Assembly (NCBI GenBank): GCA_902537555.1
Contig: CACBBR010000003.1
Coordinates: forward strand, 1 to 64,000
Direction: 5' to 3'
Source of the DNA: an uncultured Pelagibacteraceae bacterium
GTDB taxonomy: Bacteria > Pseudomonadota > Alphaproteobacteria > Pelagibacterales > Pelagibacteraceae
DNA length: 64,000 nt
The notes below the pieces were generated by a model that did not search any database, was not told where the DNA came from, and worked only from the letters and a program-made list of their open reading frames with translations. Of the stretch, positions 46,427-55,271 are shown one piece after another; position 1 is the stretch's first letter; every line of letters starts with the position of its first letter. Made by a program: the position numbers and the translations under genes.

Positions 46427-48420
46427 ATATTTTTTCTATTGTCTACTAAGCTATCGACTACAGAAGGATCTGCCAAGGTCGTTGTATCTCCCAGTTGACC
46501 ATGTTCATTAGCAGCTATTTTCCTTAAAATTCTTCTCATGATTTTACCAGATCTTGTTTTTGGAAGTCCAGGAGCAAATTGAATTAAATCAGGTGTTGCT
46601 ATTGGACCAATTTGTTTTCTTACCCATAACTTTAAATCTCTCTCTAAATCAAGAGTACTTTTTTCTCCAGCATTTAAGGTAACATAACAATAAAGACCAT
46701 TACCCTTTATATCATGTGGATATCCAACTACTGCTGCCTCTGCAACTTTAGGATGAGCTACAAATGCACTCTCAATTTCAGCAGTTCCTAAATTATGTCC
46801 TGAAACAATTATAACATCATCAACTCGTCCAGTAATCCAATAATATCCATCTTTATCTCTTCTACATCCATCTCCTGTAAAATATTTTCCATCAAATTGT
46901 GAAAAGTATGTATCAATGAATCTTTGGTGGTCTCCATATACAGTTCTCATTTGTCCAGGCCAAGATTGTGCTATACATAATCTTCCTTGAGCTTCTCCTT
47001 TTAAAACCTTACCATCCTTATCAAGTATTTCTGGCTTAATTCCATAAAATGGTTTTGTCGCAGAGCCTGGTTTTAAATCTATCGCACCAGTCTGAGGGCT
47101 AATTAATATTCCACCTGTCTCAGTTTGCCACCATGTATCTACAATTGGACATTTACTATCTCCAACTGTTTTAAAATACCATTCCCATGCTTCAGGATTT
47201 ATTGGTTCACCAACGGTACCTAAGAGTTTCAAAGTTTTTCTTGAGGTTTTCTTGACAGGTTTGTCACCTTCTCTCATTAAAGCTCTGATTGCAGTCGGTG
47301 CAGTATAGAAAATATTAACTTTGTATTTATCAACTATTTGCCACCATCTAGATGTATCAGGATAAGTTGGTATTCCTTCAAACATAATTGTTGTTGCACC
47401 ATTAGCAAGTGGACCATAAATAATATAACTGTGTCCTGTAACCCATCCAATATCAGCAGTACACCAATAAATATCTTTTGGTTTGTAGTTAAAAATATAT
47501 TGATGTGTCATTGACGCATAAACCATATATCCACCAGTTGTATGAAGAACTCCCTTTGGTTTTCCAGTCGAACCAGATGTGTAAAGAATAAATAGAGGAT
47601 CTTCAGCACTCATTTCCTCAGGTTCACATTTTGTAGAGACTTTCTTGGTCATATGATGATACCAGACATCTCTATCACTGAACCAATCAATTTTTTTAGT
47701 TCCAGTTCTTTTTACCACGATACATTTTTTAACATTTGGACAACTCTGCAGGGCTTCATCTGTAATTGATTTTAATGGAATTGTTTTGCCACCTCTTACA
47801 CCCTCGTCTGCAGTAATTACATAATCTGACTCACAATCATTTATTCTGCCTGAAATACTATCTGGAGAAAAACCACCAAATATTATTGAGTGAACTGCAC
47901 CTATTCTTGCACATGCTAGCATTGTATATGCAAGCTCGGGTATCATAGTCAGATAAATTGTAACTCTGTCTCCTTTTTGAACTCCTAAATTTTTTAATCC
48001 ATTTGCAGCTTTGGAAACTTCTTTATGTAATTCCTTGTAGCTAATTTTTTTCTGAACTTTTGGATCATCACCAACCCAGATAATTGCAGTTTTATCAGCA
48101 TTCTTTTTTAAATGTCTATCTATACAATTTGCTGATGCGTTTAATGTACCATCATAAAACCATTTAATATGAACATCATCTTTACTGTACTTTACATCTT
48201 TAATTTTTTTATAAGGTTTAATCCAATTTATTCTTTTTCCTTCTTTTTTCCAAAAGCCATCATTATCTTTTATTGAATCATTATATTTCTTTAAATATTG
48301 AGATTTATTAACAATTGCTTTGCTTATCCAATCTTTTTGCGTTTTATAAATAGTCTCTTTAGCTTTTTTGGAAGCTATCTTTTTTTTAACTTTTTTTTTT
48401 GTTTTTTTTTTCTTAGGCAT
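46423..48420 (-). CDS. acs: Acetyl-CoA synthetase (AMP-forming)
   Basis: Acs activates acetate to acetyl-CoA with ATP. The 665-residue enzyme has the AMP-binding motif [36 protein letters not shown], the WWQTETGG motif, [21 protein letters not shown], and the C-terminal [13 protein letters not shown] with the acetylation-regulated Lys. Residues 1-23 are an extra lysine-rich leader ([14 protein letters not shown]...) with no counterpart in the usual enzyme. The nearby sodium symporter suggests uptake and activation of acetate. It is followed 3' by the convergent unknown gene. Confidence 0.96.
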   Translation of the reverse strand: MPKKKKTKKKVKKKIASKKAKETIYKTQKDWISKAIVNKSQYLKKYNDSIKDNDGFWKKEGKRINWIKPYKKIKDVKYSKDDVHIKWFYDGTLNASANCIDRHLKKNADKTAIIWVGDDPKVQKKISYKELHKEVSKAANGLKNLGVQKGDRVTIYLTMIPELAYTMLACARIGAVHSIIFGGFSPDSISGRINDCESDYVITADEGVRGGKTIPLKSITDEALQSCPNVKKCIVVKRTGTKKIDWFSDRDVWYHHMTKKVSTKCEPEEMSAEDPLFILYTSGSTGKPKGVLHTTGGYMVYASMTHQYIFNYKPKDIYWCTADIGWVTGHSYIIYGPLANGATTIMFEGIPTYPDTSRWWQIVDKYKVNIFYTAPTAIRALMREGDKPVKKTSRKTLKLLGTVGEPINPEAWEWYFKTVGDSKCPIVDTWWQTETGGILISPQTGAIDLKPGSATKPFYGIKPEILDKDGKVLKGEAQGRLCIAQSWPGQMRTVYGDHQRFIDTYFSQFDGKYFTGDGCRRDKDGYYWITGRVDDVIIVSGHNLGTAEIESAFVAHPKVAEAAVVGYPHDIKGNGLYCYVTLNAGEKSTLDLERDLKLWVRKQIGPIATPDLIQFAPGLPKTRSGKIMRRILRKIAANEHGQLGDTTTLADPSVVDSLVDNRKNI

Positions 48421-48430
48421 GAAATTTTTA

Positions 48431-48847
48431 TTATTTAATTCTACCCATGTTCAAAATTATTTTCCAGCTTTTAGTATCAATTGGCATAACTGAGAGTCTA
48501 CTTTGTTTAATAAGTGATAAGTTCTCTAAAGCCTTTATTTTTTTGATATTTTCAAGTGTTATAGGATTTTTAAGTTTTTTTTTAAATTTAACCTTAACTG
48601 CAACAAACCTTCTTTTTTTATCTGTTGGATCGATGAAAGCAGTTTTTATAACTTCAACAATTCCAACGATCTCTTTTCCTATATTAGAATGATAAAAAAA
48701 ACAAAGATCTCCCTTTTGCATTTTTTTTAAATTATTTGCTGCTTGATAATTTCTAACACCATCCCAATCAGCACCTTTTTCTCCAGCTTTAATTTGTTGG
48801 TCTATCGACCAAACATCTGGTTCAGATTTCATTAACCAATATTGCAT
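48431..48847 (-). CDS. EVE domain protein (PUA-like)
   Basis: EVE domains are PUA-like folds thought to bind modified nucleobases in DNA or RNA; the human relative is THYN1. The 138-residue protein begins with the diagnostic [20 protein letters not shown], then [29 protein letters not shown] and [15 protein letters not shown]. Length matches stand-alone EVE proteins. Its ATG directly follows the stop of a 38-residue ORF, and it lies 10 bases upstream of acs on the same strand. Confidence 0.93.
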   Translation of the reverse strand: MQYWLMKSEPDVWSIDQQIKAGEKGADWDGVRNYQAANNLKKMQKGDLCFFYHSNIGKEIVGIVEVIKTAFIDPTDKKRRFVAVKVKFKKKLKNPITLENIKKIKALENLSLIKQSRLSVMPIDTKSWKIILNMGRIK

Positions 48848-48964
48848 CTAATTTTTTTTATTCTTTTTTTCTTTTTTAAGTTTCCTTTTTTCTTTCAAAG
48901 ATAACTTAGCTTTTTTCATTACACTTGCATCCTTAAACGATTTACCACTATATCTTTTTGACAT
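48848..48964 (-). CDS. Small basic 38-residue protein between tsaD and the EVE gene
   Basis: The ORF reads MSKRYSGKSFKDASVMKKAK and then a lysine-rich tail ending KKNKKN. Its ATG begins at the base directly after the tsaD stop, and its TAG ends at the base directly before the EVE ATG. It therefore tiles the gap exactly. AGGAG lies 11 bases before the ATG inside tsaD. The N-terminal half is not low-complexity; the C-terminal half is nearly all Lys. Length, charge and placement suggest a nucleic-acid- or ribosome-associated microprotein, but this is inference. Exact tiling is the main argument that it is coding. Confidence 0.6.
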   Translation of the reverse strand: MSKRYSGKSFKDASVMKKAKLSLKEKRKLKKEKKNKKN

Positions 48965-50038
48965 TTATAATCTAACTCCTGCTCCTTTTAAAAATTTTGC
49001 TTTTTCATCAAGCGGTAGTCTTGGACTTGCTGCTAAATTTAAATTATCAAATTTTTTTACTTTATATTTTTCAAGACCAACAAGTGCAATCATAGCTGCA
49101 TTATCACCACATAATTCTGGTTCAGGGAAAATTGGTCTAAAATTATTATTCTTACATAATTTTATCAATTTTTTTCTTATTCCTATATTAGCTGCAACAC
49201 CTCCTGCGATTATAAAAGCTCTATCTTTCTTTCTGCTGTTTTTTTTGAACTCATCAAATGCTACTTGTGTTTTAACTTCTAAAATTTCTTCAATTGTTTT
49301 TTGAAAAGATGCTGCAAGATCATATTTCTCTTGCTTTGATCTTATAGAGCTTGATATCCTTAAAATTGCTGTTTTAAGACCTGCAAAAGATAGGTTGCAT
49401 CCTCCTTTATTAATAATTGGTTTTGGAAGTTTAAATTTATTTGCATCTCCCTGCTTAGCAAAACCTTCTAACTTTGGTCCTCCTGGAAAATCAATTCCTA
49501 AAAGTTTTGCGGCTTTGTCGAATGCTTCTCCTAATGCGTCATCAATTGTTGTTCCTAATCTTTTGTATTTTCCAAGCCCATTCACACTAAGATATTGAGT
49601 ATGCCCACCCGAAATTAATAATAATAAATATGGAAAATCTAACTTTGTGTTAAGTCTTGGACTTAAAGCATGTCCTTCAAGATGGTTTACACCAATAAAA
49701 GGTATATTTAAGCTTGCAGATAAAGCTTTACCAAAATTTAAACCAATAGTTAGACAAACAATTAAACCTGGGCCAAATGTTGCAGCAATTGCAGAAACAT
49801 CTTTTAAATTTACACCACTTTCAGTAATTGCCTTTTTTGCAATTAAATCGATTTTTTCAACATGAGACCGTGCTGCAAGCTCAGGAACTACACCTCCGAA
49901 TTCTTTATGAATATCAAATTGACTTGAAACCACGTTAGATAATATTTTTATCTTACCATTTTTATCTTCTTCTATGATTGACACAGCGGTTTCATCGCAA
50001 CTTGTCTCAATTCCTAGGATTATTTTTTTTTCATTCAT
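48965..50038 (-). CDS. tsaD: tRNA N6-threonylcarbamoyladenosine transferase TsaD
   Basis: TsaD transfers threonylcarbamoyl from TC-AMP to A37 of tRNAs reading ANN codons, with TsaB and TsaE. The 357-residue ASKHA-fold protein has GIETSCDETAVSII, the metal-binding GVNHLEGHALSPRL, LLISGGHTQYL, GEAFDKAAKLLG, FPGGPKLE and IAGGVAANIGIRKKL, then PELCGDNAAMIA. It is divergent from hemC across 54 bases. Confidence 0.97.
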   Translation of the reverse strand: MNEKKIILGIETSCDETAVSIIEEDKNGKIKILSNVVSSQFDIHKEFGGVVPELAARSHVEKIDLIAKKAITESGVNLKDVSAIAATFGPGLIVCLTIGLNFGKALSASLNIPFIGVNHLEGHALSPRLNTKLDFPYLLLLISGGHTQYLSVNGLGKYKRLGTTIDDALGEAFDKAAKLLGIDFPGGPKLEGFAKQGDANKFKLPKPIINKGGCNLSFAGLKTAILRISSSIRSKQEKYDLAASFQKTIEEILEVKTQVAFDEFKKNSRKKDRAFIIAGGVAANIGIRKKLIKLCKNNNFRPIFPEPELCGDNAAMIALVGLEKYKVKKFDNLNLAASPRLPLDEKAKFLKGAGVRL

Positions 50039-50092
50039 AAATATTTATAATTAATACAATTAATCTATAAGAATGTAATAAAAATAAGAATT

Positions 50093-51004
50093 ATGAAAAG
50101 AGATAAATTTATTATTGGAACTCGCGGAAGTAAGTTAGCTCTAATTTATACTGAAAAAGTGACTAAGTTTCTTAAAAAAGTTTCATCAACTCACATTGAA
50201 ATAAAACAAATACTAACAAGTGGAGATGAAAATCAAAATGATAGGTTGTCAAATATTGGGGGGAAAGGTTTATTTTCAAAAAAAATTGAAAAAGAGCTAA
50301 TTAATCATAAAATAGATATAGCAGTTCATGCTTTAAAAGATATGCCAACAATTGAAACAGAGGGTTTGATAACAAATTTTTATTTAAAAAGAAATTCACC
50401 TAATGAAATATTTATTAGCAATAATAATATCAAGTTCCAGGATCTCAAACCAAATTCAATTATTGGGACTTCTTCATATAGAAGAGAATATCAACTCCAA
50501 AGTATTAGATCAGATCTTAATTATAAATTAATAAGAGGTAACGTGGATACTAGGATCAAAAAGTTAGAGAATGGAGATTACGATGCAATTTTACTCTCTA
50601 AAGCTGGTATTGAGGCTTTGGGACTAGATAATAAGATTACTCAGGAATTTAATACAGAGGAACTTATACCATGTGCCGGGCAAGGAATTATCGCAATACA
50701 ATGTAGAGAAAATGATCAAGAAATAATAAATATTTTGGAAAAAATTAACGATAATCAGTCGAGAATAATTGCTAATGCAGAAAGGAATGTTTTGAAAATT
50801 CTTGAGGGCGATTGTGATACAGCAGTTGGTGTCTATGCAAAAATTATCAAAGATATTGTAAATATTAAGGCAGAACTTTTTTCAGTTGATGGCAAACAGA
50901 GATTTTATGTTGATGAAAGTGAAAATGAAAAAATGATTAATGATTTAAGTATTAAGATTGGAGAAAAATTAAAATCAGATTCAAAAGGATCATACAAAAG
51001 GTAG
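50093..51004 (+). CDS. hemC: Porphobilinogen deaminase
   Basis: HemC polymerises four porphobilinogens into hydroxymethylbilane. The 303-residue protein has the start IIGTRGSKLAL, the catalytic-Asp segment IAVHALKDMPT, the GTSSYRREYQL helix and RGNVDTRIKKL. The dipyrromethane-cofactor Cys is Cys241 in LEGDCDTAVGVYA; the usual GGC is GDC here. It lies 1 base upstream of hemD, so steps four and five of tetrapyrrole synthesis are coupled. Confidence 0.96.
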   Translation: MKRDKFIIGTRGSKLALIYTEKVTKFLKKVSSTHIEIKQILTSGDENQNDRLSNIGGKGLFSKKIEKELINHKIDIAVHALKDMPTIETEGLITNFYLKRNSPNEIFISNNNIKFQDLKPNSIIGTSSYRREYQLQSIRSDLNYKLIRGNVDTRIKKLENGDYDAILLSKAGIEALGLDNKITQEFNTEELIPCAGQGIIAIQCRENDQEIINILEKINDNQSRIIANAERNVLKILEGDCDTAVGVYAKIIKDIVNIKAELFSVDGKQRFYVDESENEKMINDLSIKIGEKLKSDSKGSYKR

Positions 51005-51005
51005 A

Positions 51006-51704
51006 ATGCATATTTTATTAACAAGACCACTAGAAGATAGTAAAGAATTAATATTAAGATTTAGTTCTCTGGGGCATAATGTTTCTCATTTACCTGTAAT
51101 AAAAATTGAACCAATTAAATACGATGAACCTGATTATAGCCAATTTAAGGGAGTAATATTTACCAGTTCCAATGCAATAAAGAATTTAGATTTAACTAAA
51201 GTTGATAAAAAAATTGAATGTTATTGTGTTGGTTCTGCAACAGAAAAAGTTGCAAAGTTAAATGGTTTTCAAAATATTATCTCTGCAGAAGGAAACGTAA
51301 ATAATTTGAAAGAACTAATATTACAAAACTTTGATCCAAAAAATGGATCACTTCTTTACGTAAGTGGAGAAGTAGTTTCCAGTAGGTTAGATAAAGATCT
51401 TATTGCAGAGGGTTATTCTTTAAAAAGATTGATAAACTATACAGTTTCTTCAACTCTAGAAATAAAAGAGGAATTCAGAGCAGAATTAAAAAAGTCAATT
51501 CCTGATATAATTTATGTTTACTCAGAAAATAGTGCTAAGAGTTTATTAAATTTACTTAAAAAATATGACCTTTTAGATAGTTGGATGGATACTAATTTGA
51601 TGTGTATGGGTGAAAAATCATCATCAATTTTAAATGAGATCAAGTGGAAAAAAATTTTTCTATTTAATCCTGGTGAAGAAGAGTTTTTGCTATATAAAAT
51701 TTAG
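51006..51704 (+). CDS. hemD: Uroporphyrinogen-III synthase
   Basis: HemD closes and inverts ring D of hydroxymethylbilane. The 232-residue protein follows hemC and has the two-domain pattern of the weakly conserved family: LLTRPLEDSKEL at the N-terminus, GVIFTSSNAIKNL, CVGSATEKVAKLNGF, LYVSGEVVSSRLDKDL and YVYSENSAKSLLNLL. Domain markers and the hemC partner make the call good even though the family diverges strongly. Confidence 0.9.
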   Translation: MHILLTRPLEDSKELILRFSSLGHNVSHLPVIKIEPIKYDEPDYSQFKGVIFTSSNAIKNLDLTKVDKKIECYCVGSATEKVAKLNGFQNIISAEGNVNNLKELILQNFDPKNGSLLYVSGEVVSSRLDKDLIAEGYSLKRLINYTVSSTLEIKEEFRAELKKSIPDIIYVYSENSAKSLLNLLKKYDLLDSWMDTNLMCMGEKSSSILNEIKWKKIFLFNPGEEEFLLYKI

Positions 51705-51706
51705 CC

Positions 51707-52792
51707 ATGGATGTTTTTGATAATTTTACAGGACTTTTTCTATCAGTTTGGGAAAAAGGAATATTGGGTGTTAACTTTGTAGAGATCTTAATAGGTCTTG
51801 GGATATTCTTTATATTCCTAGTTTTTAGAGGCTTGATCAGTAAGTTAGTAATAAGAAAATTAGAATTAATTTCAAAAAGAACCACCAATAAACTTGATGA
51901 TACTTTTGTTAAGGCAATGGAGGGACCAGCAAGATTCCTTCCAATTGTTTTAGGGGTATTTTTTGCGAGTTATTATATGTCTTTTTCAGAAGACACCAGA
52001 TTATTTTTAGATAATGTAAATAGAACTTTAATTACAATTCTACTATTTTGGATTATCCATCAGATAATTGAGCCAATCTCTTACATTCTTAGCGGTTTTG
52101 ATAAAATTTTAACTAGAGAACTAATCGGTTGGATAATTAAATCACTTAAAATTTTAATTTTAATTTTAGGTGCTGCAGCAGTTTTAGAATTATGGGGAAT
52201 AAAAATTGGTCCGATAATAGCTGGGCTAGGTTTATTTGGTGTTGCAGTTGCATTAGGAGCGCAAGATTTATTTAAAAATTTAATTTCAGGAATTTTAGTC
52301 CTTGTAGAGAAAAGATTTAAGATGGGTGATTGGATTGAAGTTGAGGGAATAATTGAAGGTGTAGTAGAAAAAATAGGTTTTAGATCAACCGTAATAAGAA
52401 AATTTGATAAATCTTTAGCTATTATTCCCAATTTTCAGTTTGCAGAAAATGCTGTTATAAATAAAAGTCAAATAACTAATTGGAGAATTAGTTGGACGAT
52501 AACTCTCCAATACGACTCAACGGTAGAACAATTAAAAACTATTAGAAATGACATAGAGAATTTTATTAATCATTCAGAAGATTATGATACTGCTGTTGGA
52601 GTATCAGTAAGAGTTGATAAATTTTCTGATAGTTCAATAGATATGTATGTGAGATGTTACACAAAAACAAATAGTTGGAGCGAAATGTTATTAGTAAAGG
52701 AAAGACTTGCAATTAAGATTAAAGAAATTGTAGAGGGTAACAAAGCCTCTTTTGCTTTCCCAAGTACGTCTATTTATGTAGAAAAGAAATGA
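51707..52792 (+). CDS. MscS family mechanosensitive ion channel
   Basis: The 361-residue protein has four or five transmembrane helices. The pore-lining TM3 and beta domain follow: GLGLFGVAVALGAQDLFKNLISGI, then GDWIEVEGIIEGVVEKIGFRSTVIRKFD. NFQFAENAVINKS and a cytoplasmic C-terminal domain come last. The glycine/alanine pattern of TM3 is typical. Such channels release solutes on hypo-osmotic shock. It starts 2 bases after hemD and overlaps the YggT gene by 4 bases. Confidence 0.93.
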   Translation: MDVFDNFTGLFLSVWEKGILGVNFVEILIGLGIFFIFLVFRGLISKLVIRKLELISKRTTNKLDDTFVKAMEGPARFLPIVLGVFFASYYMSFSEDTRLFLDNVNRTLITILLFWIIHQIIEPISYILSGFDKILTRELIGWIIKSLKILILILGAAAVLELWGIKIGPIIAGLGLFGVAVALGAQDLFKNLISGILVLVEKRFKMGDWIEVEGIIEGVVEKIGFRSTVIRKFDKSLAIIPNFQFAENAVINKSQITNWRISWTITLQYDSTVEQLKTIRNDIENFINHSEDYDTAVGVSVRVDKFSDSSIDMYVRCYTKTNSWSEMLLVKERLAIKIKEIVEGNKASFAFPSTSIYVEKK

Positions 52793-53079
52793 TAGCTATA
52801 TTTTATTTAGTTCTCCAACTTTTGAAATTATATTCATATGTTGTGATAGCCAACGTTGTTATTAGCTGGTTAATAGCTTTTAATGTCTTAAATACATCGA
52901 ATAGATTTGTTTATTCAATTTTAGAATTTACCTATAAGCTCACCGATCCAATTCTCAACAAAATCAGGGGTTTTTTACCTAGCCTTGGTGCTTTTGATAT
53001 ATCGCCAATAATTCTTCTTTTGTTGATATGGTTTATAGAAATGTGTATGAAACTCTACATAGCACCACTAATTTTTTAG
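52789..53079 (+). CDS. YggT family membrane protein
   Basis: The 96-residue protein has two helices and the YggT signature: VIANVVISWLIAFNVLNTSN in the first half, LTDPILNKIRGFLPSLGAFDISPI in the second. YggT homologues affect osmotolerance, division or photosystem assembly in different bacteria. It sits between an MscS channel and folD. The osmotic-channel neighbour may be meaningful but the link is not established. Confidence 0.92.
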   Translation: MIAIFYLVLQLLKLYSYVVIANVVISWLIAFNVLNTSNRFVYSILEFTYKLTDPILNKIRGFLPSLGAFDISPIILLLLIWFIEMCMKLYIAPLIF

Positions 53080-53083
53080 TATC

Positions 53084-53932
53084 ATGATTTTAATTGACGG
53101 AAAAAAACAATCAGCTGAACTAAGAGAAGAACTAAAACAAGAAGTTGAGGTTTTAAAACAGAAATACAATAAAGTTCCAGGTCTTACAGTAATTTTAATT
53201 GGAGACTTAGCCCCAAGCCAAATTTATGTGAGAAATAAAGAAAAATCAGCAAAACAAGTTGGTTTGAAATCAGAAGTTATAAAATATCCAGATACAGTAG
53301 ATGAAAAAACTGTTTTAAATAAAATAGAGGAACTTAATAAGGATGAAACAGTCTCAGGAATTTTAGTTCAATTACCATTGCCCAAACATATCAACAAGCA
53401 ACATGTTATTGAAACTATCTCACCACACAAGGATGTAGATGGTTTACATCCAATGAATGTGGGCAATCTATCATCTGGATATCAAGGATCAATTCCTTGT
53501 ACACCACTTGGATGTTATTACTTATTAAAAAAAATTGAACCCAACCTAACAGGAAAAAAAGCCGTCATGATTGGTAGATCAAATCTAAATGGAAAAGCTA
53601 TGGCGCAGCTTTTACTTCAAGAAGATTGTACTGTAACGATTACTCATTCAAAAACTAAAGATCTTCAGCATGAGTGCTTAGAGGCAGATGTGATTGTTGC
53701 AGCAGTTGGAATTCCTGAACTTATAAAGGGAGATTGGGTAAAAAAAGATGCAATAGTTATAGATGTTGGAATAAATAAAACAGAAAATGGTATAGTGGGT
53801 GATGTAAATTTTGAAGAAGTTTCAAAAGTTGCAAAAGCTTTAACGCCAGTTCCAGGTGGCGTTGGACCTATGACAATTGCATGTCTTTTAAAAAATACAA
53901 TTGAGTGTTTCAAAAGGTCGTTAATTAATTAA
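53084..53932 (+). CDS. folD: Bifunctional methylene-THF dehydrogenase / methenyl-THF cyclohydrolase FolD
   Basis: FolD interconverts methylene-, methenyl- and formyl-tetrahydrofolate. The 282-residue enzyme has GDLAPSQIYVRNKEKSAKQVG with the catalytic Tyr/Lys, VQLPLPKHI, PHKDVDGLHPMNVG, CTPLGCYYLL, the Rossmann motif VMIGRSNLNGKAMAQLL and VDVGINKTENGIVGDVNF. The C-terminal PVPGGVGPMTIACLLKNT completes it. All active-site residues are visible. Confidence 0.97.
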   Translation: MILIDGKKQSAELREELKQEVEVLKQKYNKVPGLTVILIGDLAPSQIYVRNKEKSAKQVGLKSEVIKYPDTVDEKTVLNKIEELNKDETVSGILVQLPLPKHINKQHVIETISPHKDVDGLHPMNVGNLSSGYQGSIPCTPLGCYYLLKKIEPNLTGKKAVMIGRSNLNGKAMAQLLLQEDCTVTITHSKTKDLQHECLEADVIVAAVGIPELIKGDWVKKDAIVIDVGINKTENGIVGDVNFEEVSKVAKALTPVPGGVGPMTIACLLKNTIECFKRSLIN

Positions 53933-53938
53933 AGATAA

Positions 53939-54997
53939 TTGCCAAAGTTATCAATTTTAATTCTTATTTTTTTTATCTATAATTCTTTATCATTAGCTAT
54001 GGAAAAAATACCTTATCATCACTTACCAGACGGTAGCTTCAGAAATCCAGAAGGCTCTCCGGAGAGAAATTCTAATTTCAAATGGTCCTTTAAAGTATTC
54101 AACAAAGAAAAGAAAAAACTTAATATGTCTGTTCCCGAAGATCATGTGGTTGATAAACAAAGAGTTCTTTCAAATTTAGAAAATTTAAAAAATGATGATT
54201 ATGTTGGTTGGATTGGACATGCAACTTTCTTAATAAAGCTTGGAAATACAACAATTATAACTGATCCTGTCTTTTCAAAAAATGCAGGCCCACTAATGTT
54301 TGGTCCAAAAAGATATGTTAAAACGGCCCTAGATTTAAATGAAATTCCAAAGATAGACTTATTTTTTCTAACTCATAATCATTACGATCATCAAGATATG
54401 ACTACAATTAGAAGATTTCCTTTTAAGGATGCAAAAGTTTTACTTCCTCTAAAGCTTGGAAAGTATTTCACGCGAAATAGCTACAAAGATGTGAAGGAAA
54501 TGGATTGGTATGATGAAATTAAAGTTAATGAAGACCTTAAAGTAACATTGCTACCAGCAGTTCACTGGTCAAAAAGAAGCTTAACAGATACAAATAAAAC
54601 TTTATGGGGAAACTTTTTAATTGAGTACAAGGATAAAAAGATACTCTTTGCTTGTGACACTGGAGTTGGAAATATTTATAAAGAGTTAGGTGAAAAATAT
54701 GGACCTATTGATTTAACACTTATAAACATTGGGGCTTATAATTTTTATCCATTATCACCTAATAAAGATAAATCCTCTTACCATACCAACCCTGAAGAGG
54801 CTTTAAGTGTTGCAAGAGACCTTAAAAGTAAAAAAGTTTTAGGGATGCACTGGGGTACTTTTGTTTTATCTTTGGAGCCAATAATGGAGCCACCAGTTAG
54901 ATTTAAAGATAATGCAGAAAAATATGGTTTTAAAAAAGAAGAAGCAATTATTTTTAAAATTGGTGAATTTCAGTCTTTAAAAAGTTTAGGAATTTAA
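53939..54997 (+). CDS. Secreted MBL-fold metallohydrolase (NAPE-PLD/UlaG-like)
   Basis: The 352-residue protein has an N-terminal signal peptide if it starts at TTG 53939 (PKLSILILIFFIYNSLSLAM). An internal ATG at 53999 would remove it, so the upstream start is favoured. The metallo-beta-lactamase core has GWIGHATFLIKLGNTTIITDP, the metal ligands in LTHNHYDHQD (HxHxDH), AVHWSKR, and FACDTGVG, then GMHWGTF. This arrangement resembles N-acyl-phosphatidylethanolamine phospholipase D and related lactonases. A phospholipid or lactone substrate in the periplasm is plausible but unproven. Confidence 0.87.
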   Translation: MPKLSILILIFFIYNSLSLAMEKIPYHHLPDGSFRNPEGSPERNSNFKWSFKVFNKEKKKLNMSVPEDHVVDKQRVLSNLENLKNDDYVGWIGHATFLIKLGNTTIITDPVFSKNAGPLMFGPKRYVKTALDLNEIPKIDLFFLTHNHYDHQDMTTIRRFPFKDAKVLLPLKLGKYFTRNSYKDVKEMDWYDEIKVNEDLKVTLLPAVHWSKRSLTDTNKTLWGNFLIEYKDKKILFACDTGVGNIYKELGEKYGPIDLTLINIGAYNFYPLSPNKDKSSYHTNPEEALSVARDLKSKKVLGMHWGTFVLSLEPIMEPPVRFKDNAEKYGFKKEEAIIFKIGEFQSLKSLGI

Positions 54998-55230
54998 CAA
55001 CAGCCGCAAGTTTTTTTTGGCTTACTTTTTTCTTCTTTTAATAATTTTTCCTCAGCTTTTGCTATTTCTAGCTCTCTTGCACTTTCTTCTAAAGCAGTTT
55101 TTTCTTGCAATAGTTTGTTTTCAAAATATGCATAAAGAGAGTTAAAGCCTAGCTTAGAAGCTTTTTTTTCTTCGTAGTTTCTTCTTCCCTTTAAATTTTC
55201 AATTAATTCTAATATTTGTGGGTTCTGCAT
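54994..55230 (-). CDS. Small Cys-tailed helical protein of unknown function
   Basis: The 78-residue protein starts MQNPQILELIENLKGRRNYEEKK (two motifs) with a conserved-looking KASKLGFNSLYAYFENKLL. A coiled-coil-like ALEESARELEIAKAEEKLL follows. It ends in KKTCGCC, so three cysteines lie in the last four residues. Such a tail could bind metal or be modified. No family is recognised. It overlaps the MBL gene end by 4 bases on the opposite strand. Confidence 0.72.
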   Translation of the reverse strand: MQNPQILELIENLKGRRNYEEKKASKLGFNSLYAYFENKLLQEKTALEESARELEIAKAEEKLLKEEKSKPKKTCGCC

Positions 55231-55271
55231 ATTATTTTTATCTCATAAATTAAAAAAATTTCAATTATAAT

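Noticed and set aside
52081-52431. Minus-strand ORF of 116 codons opposite the MscS channel gene
   Set aside because: It is antisense to the conserved pore and beta domain of MscS; no family pattern is seen in it.
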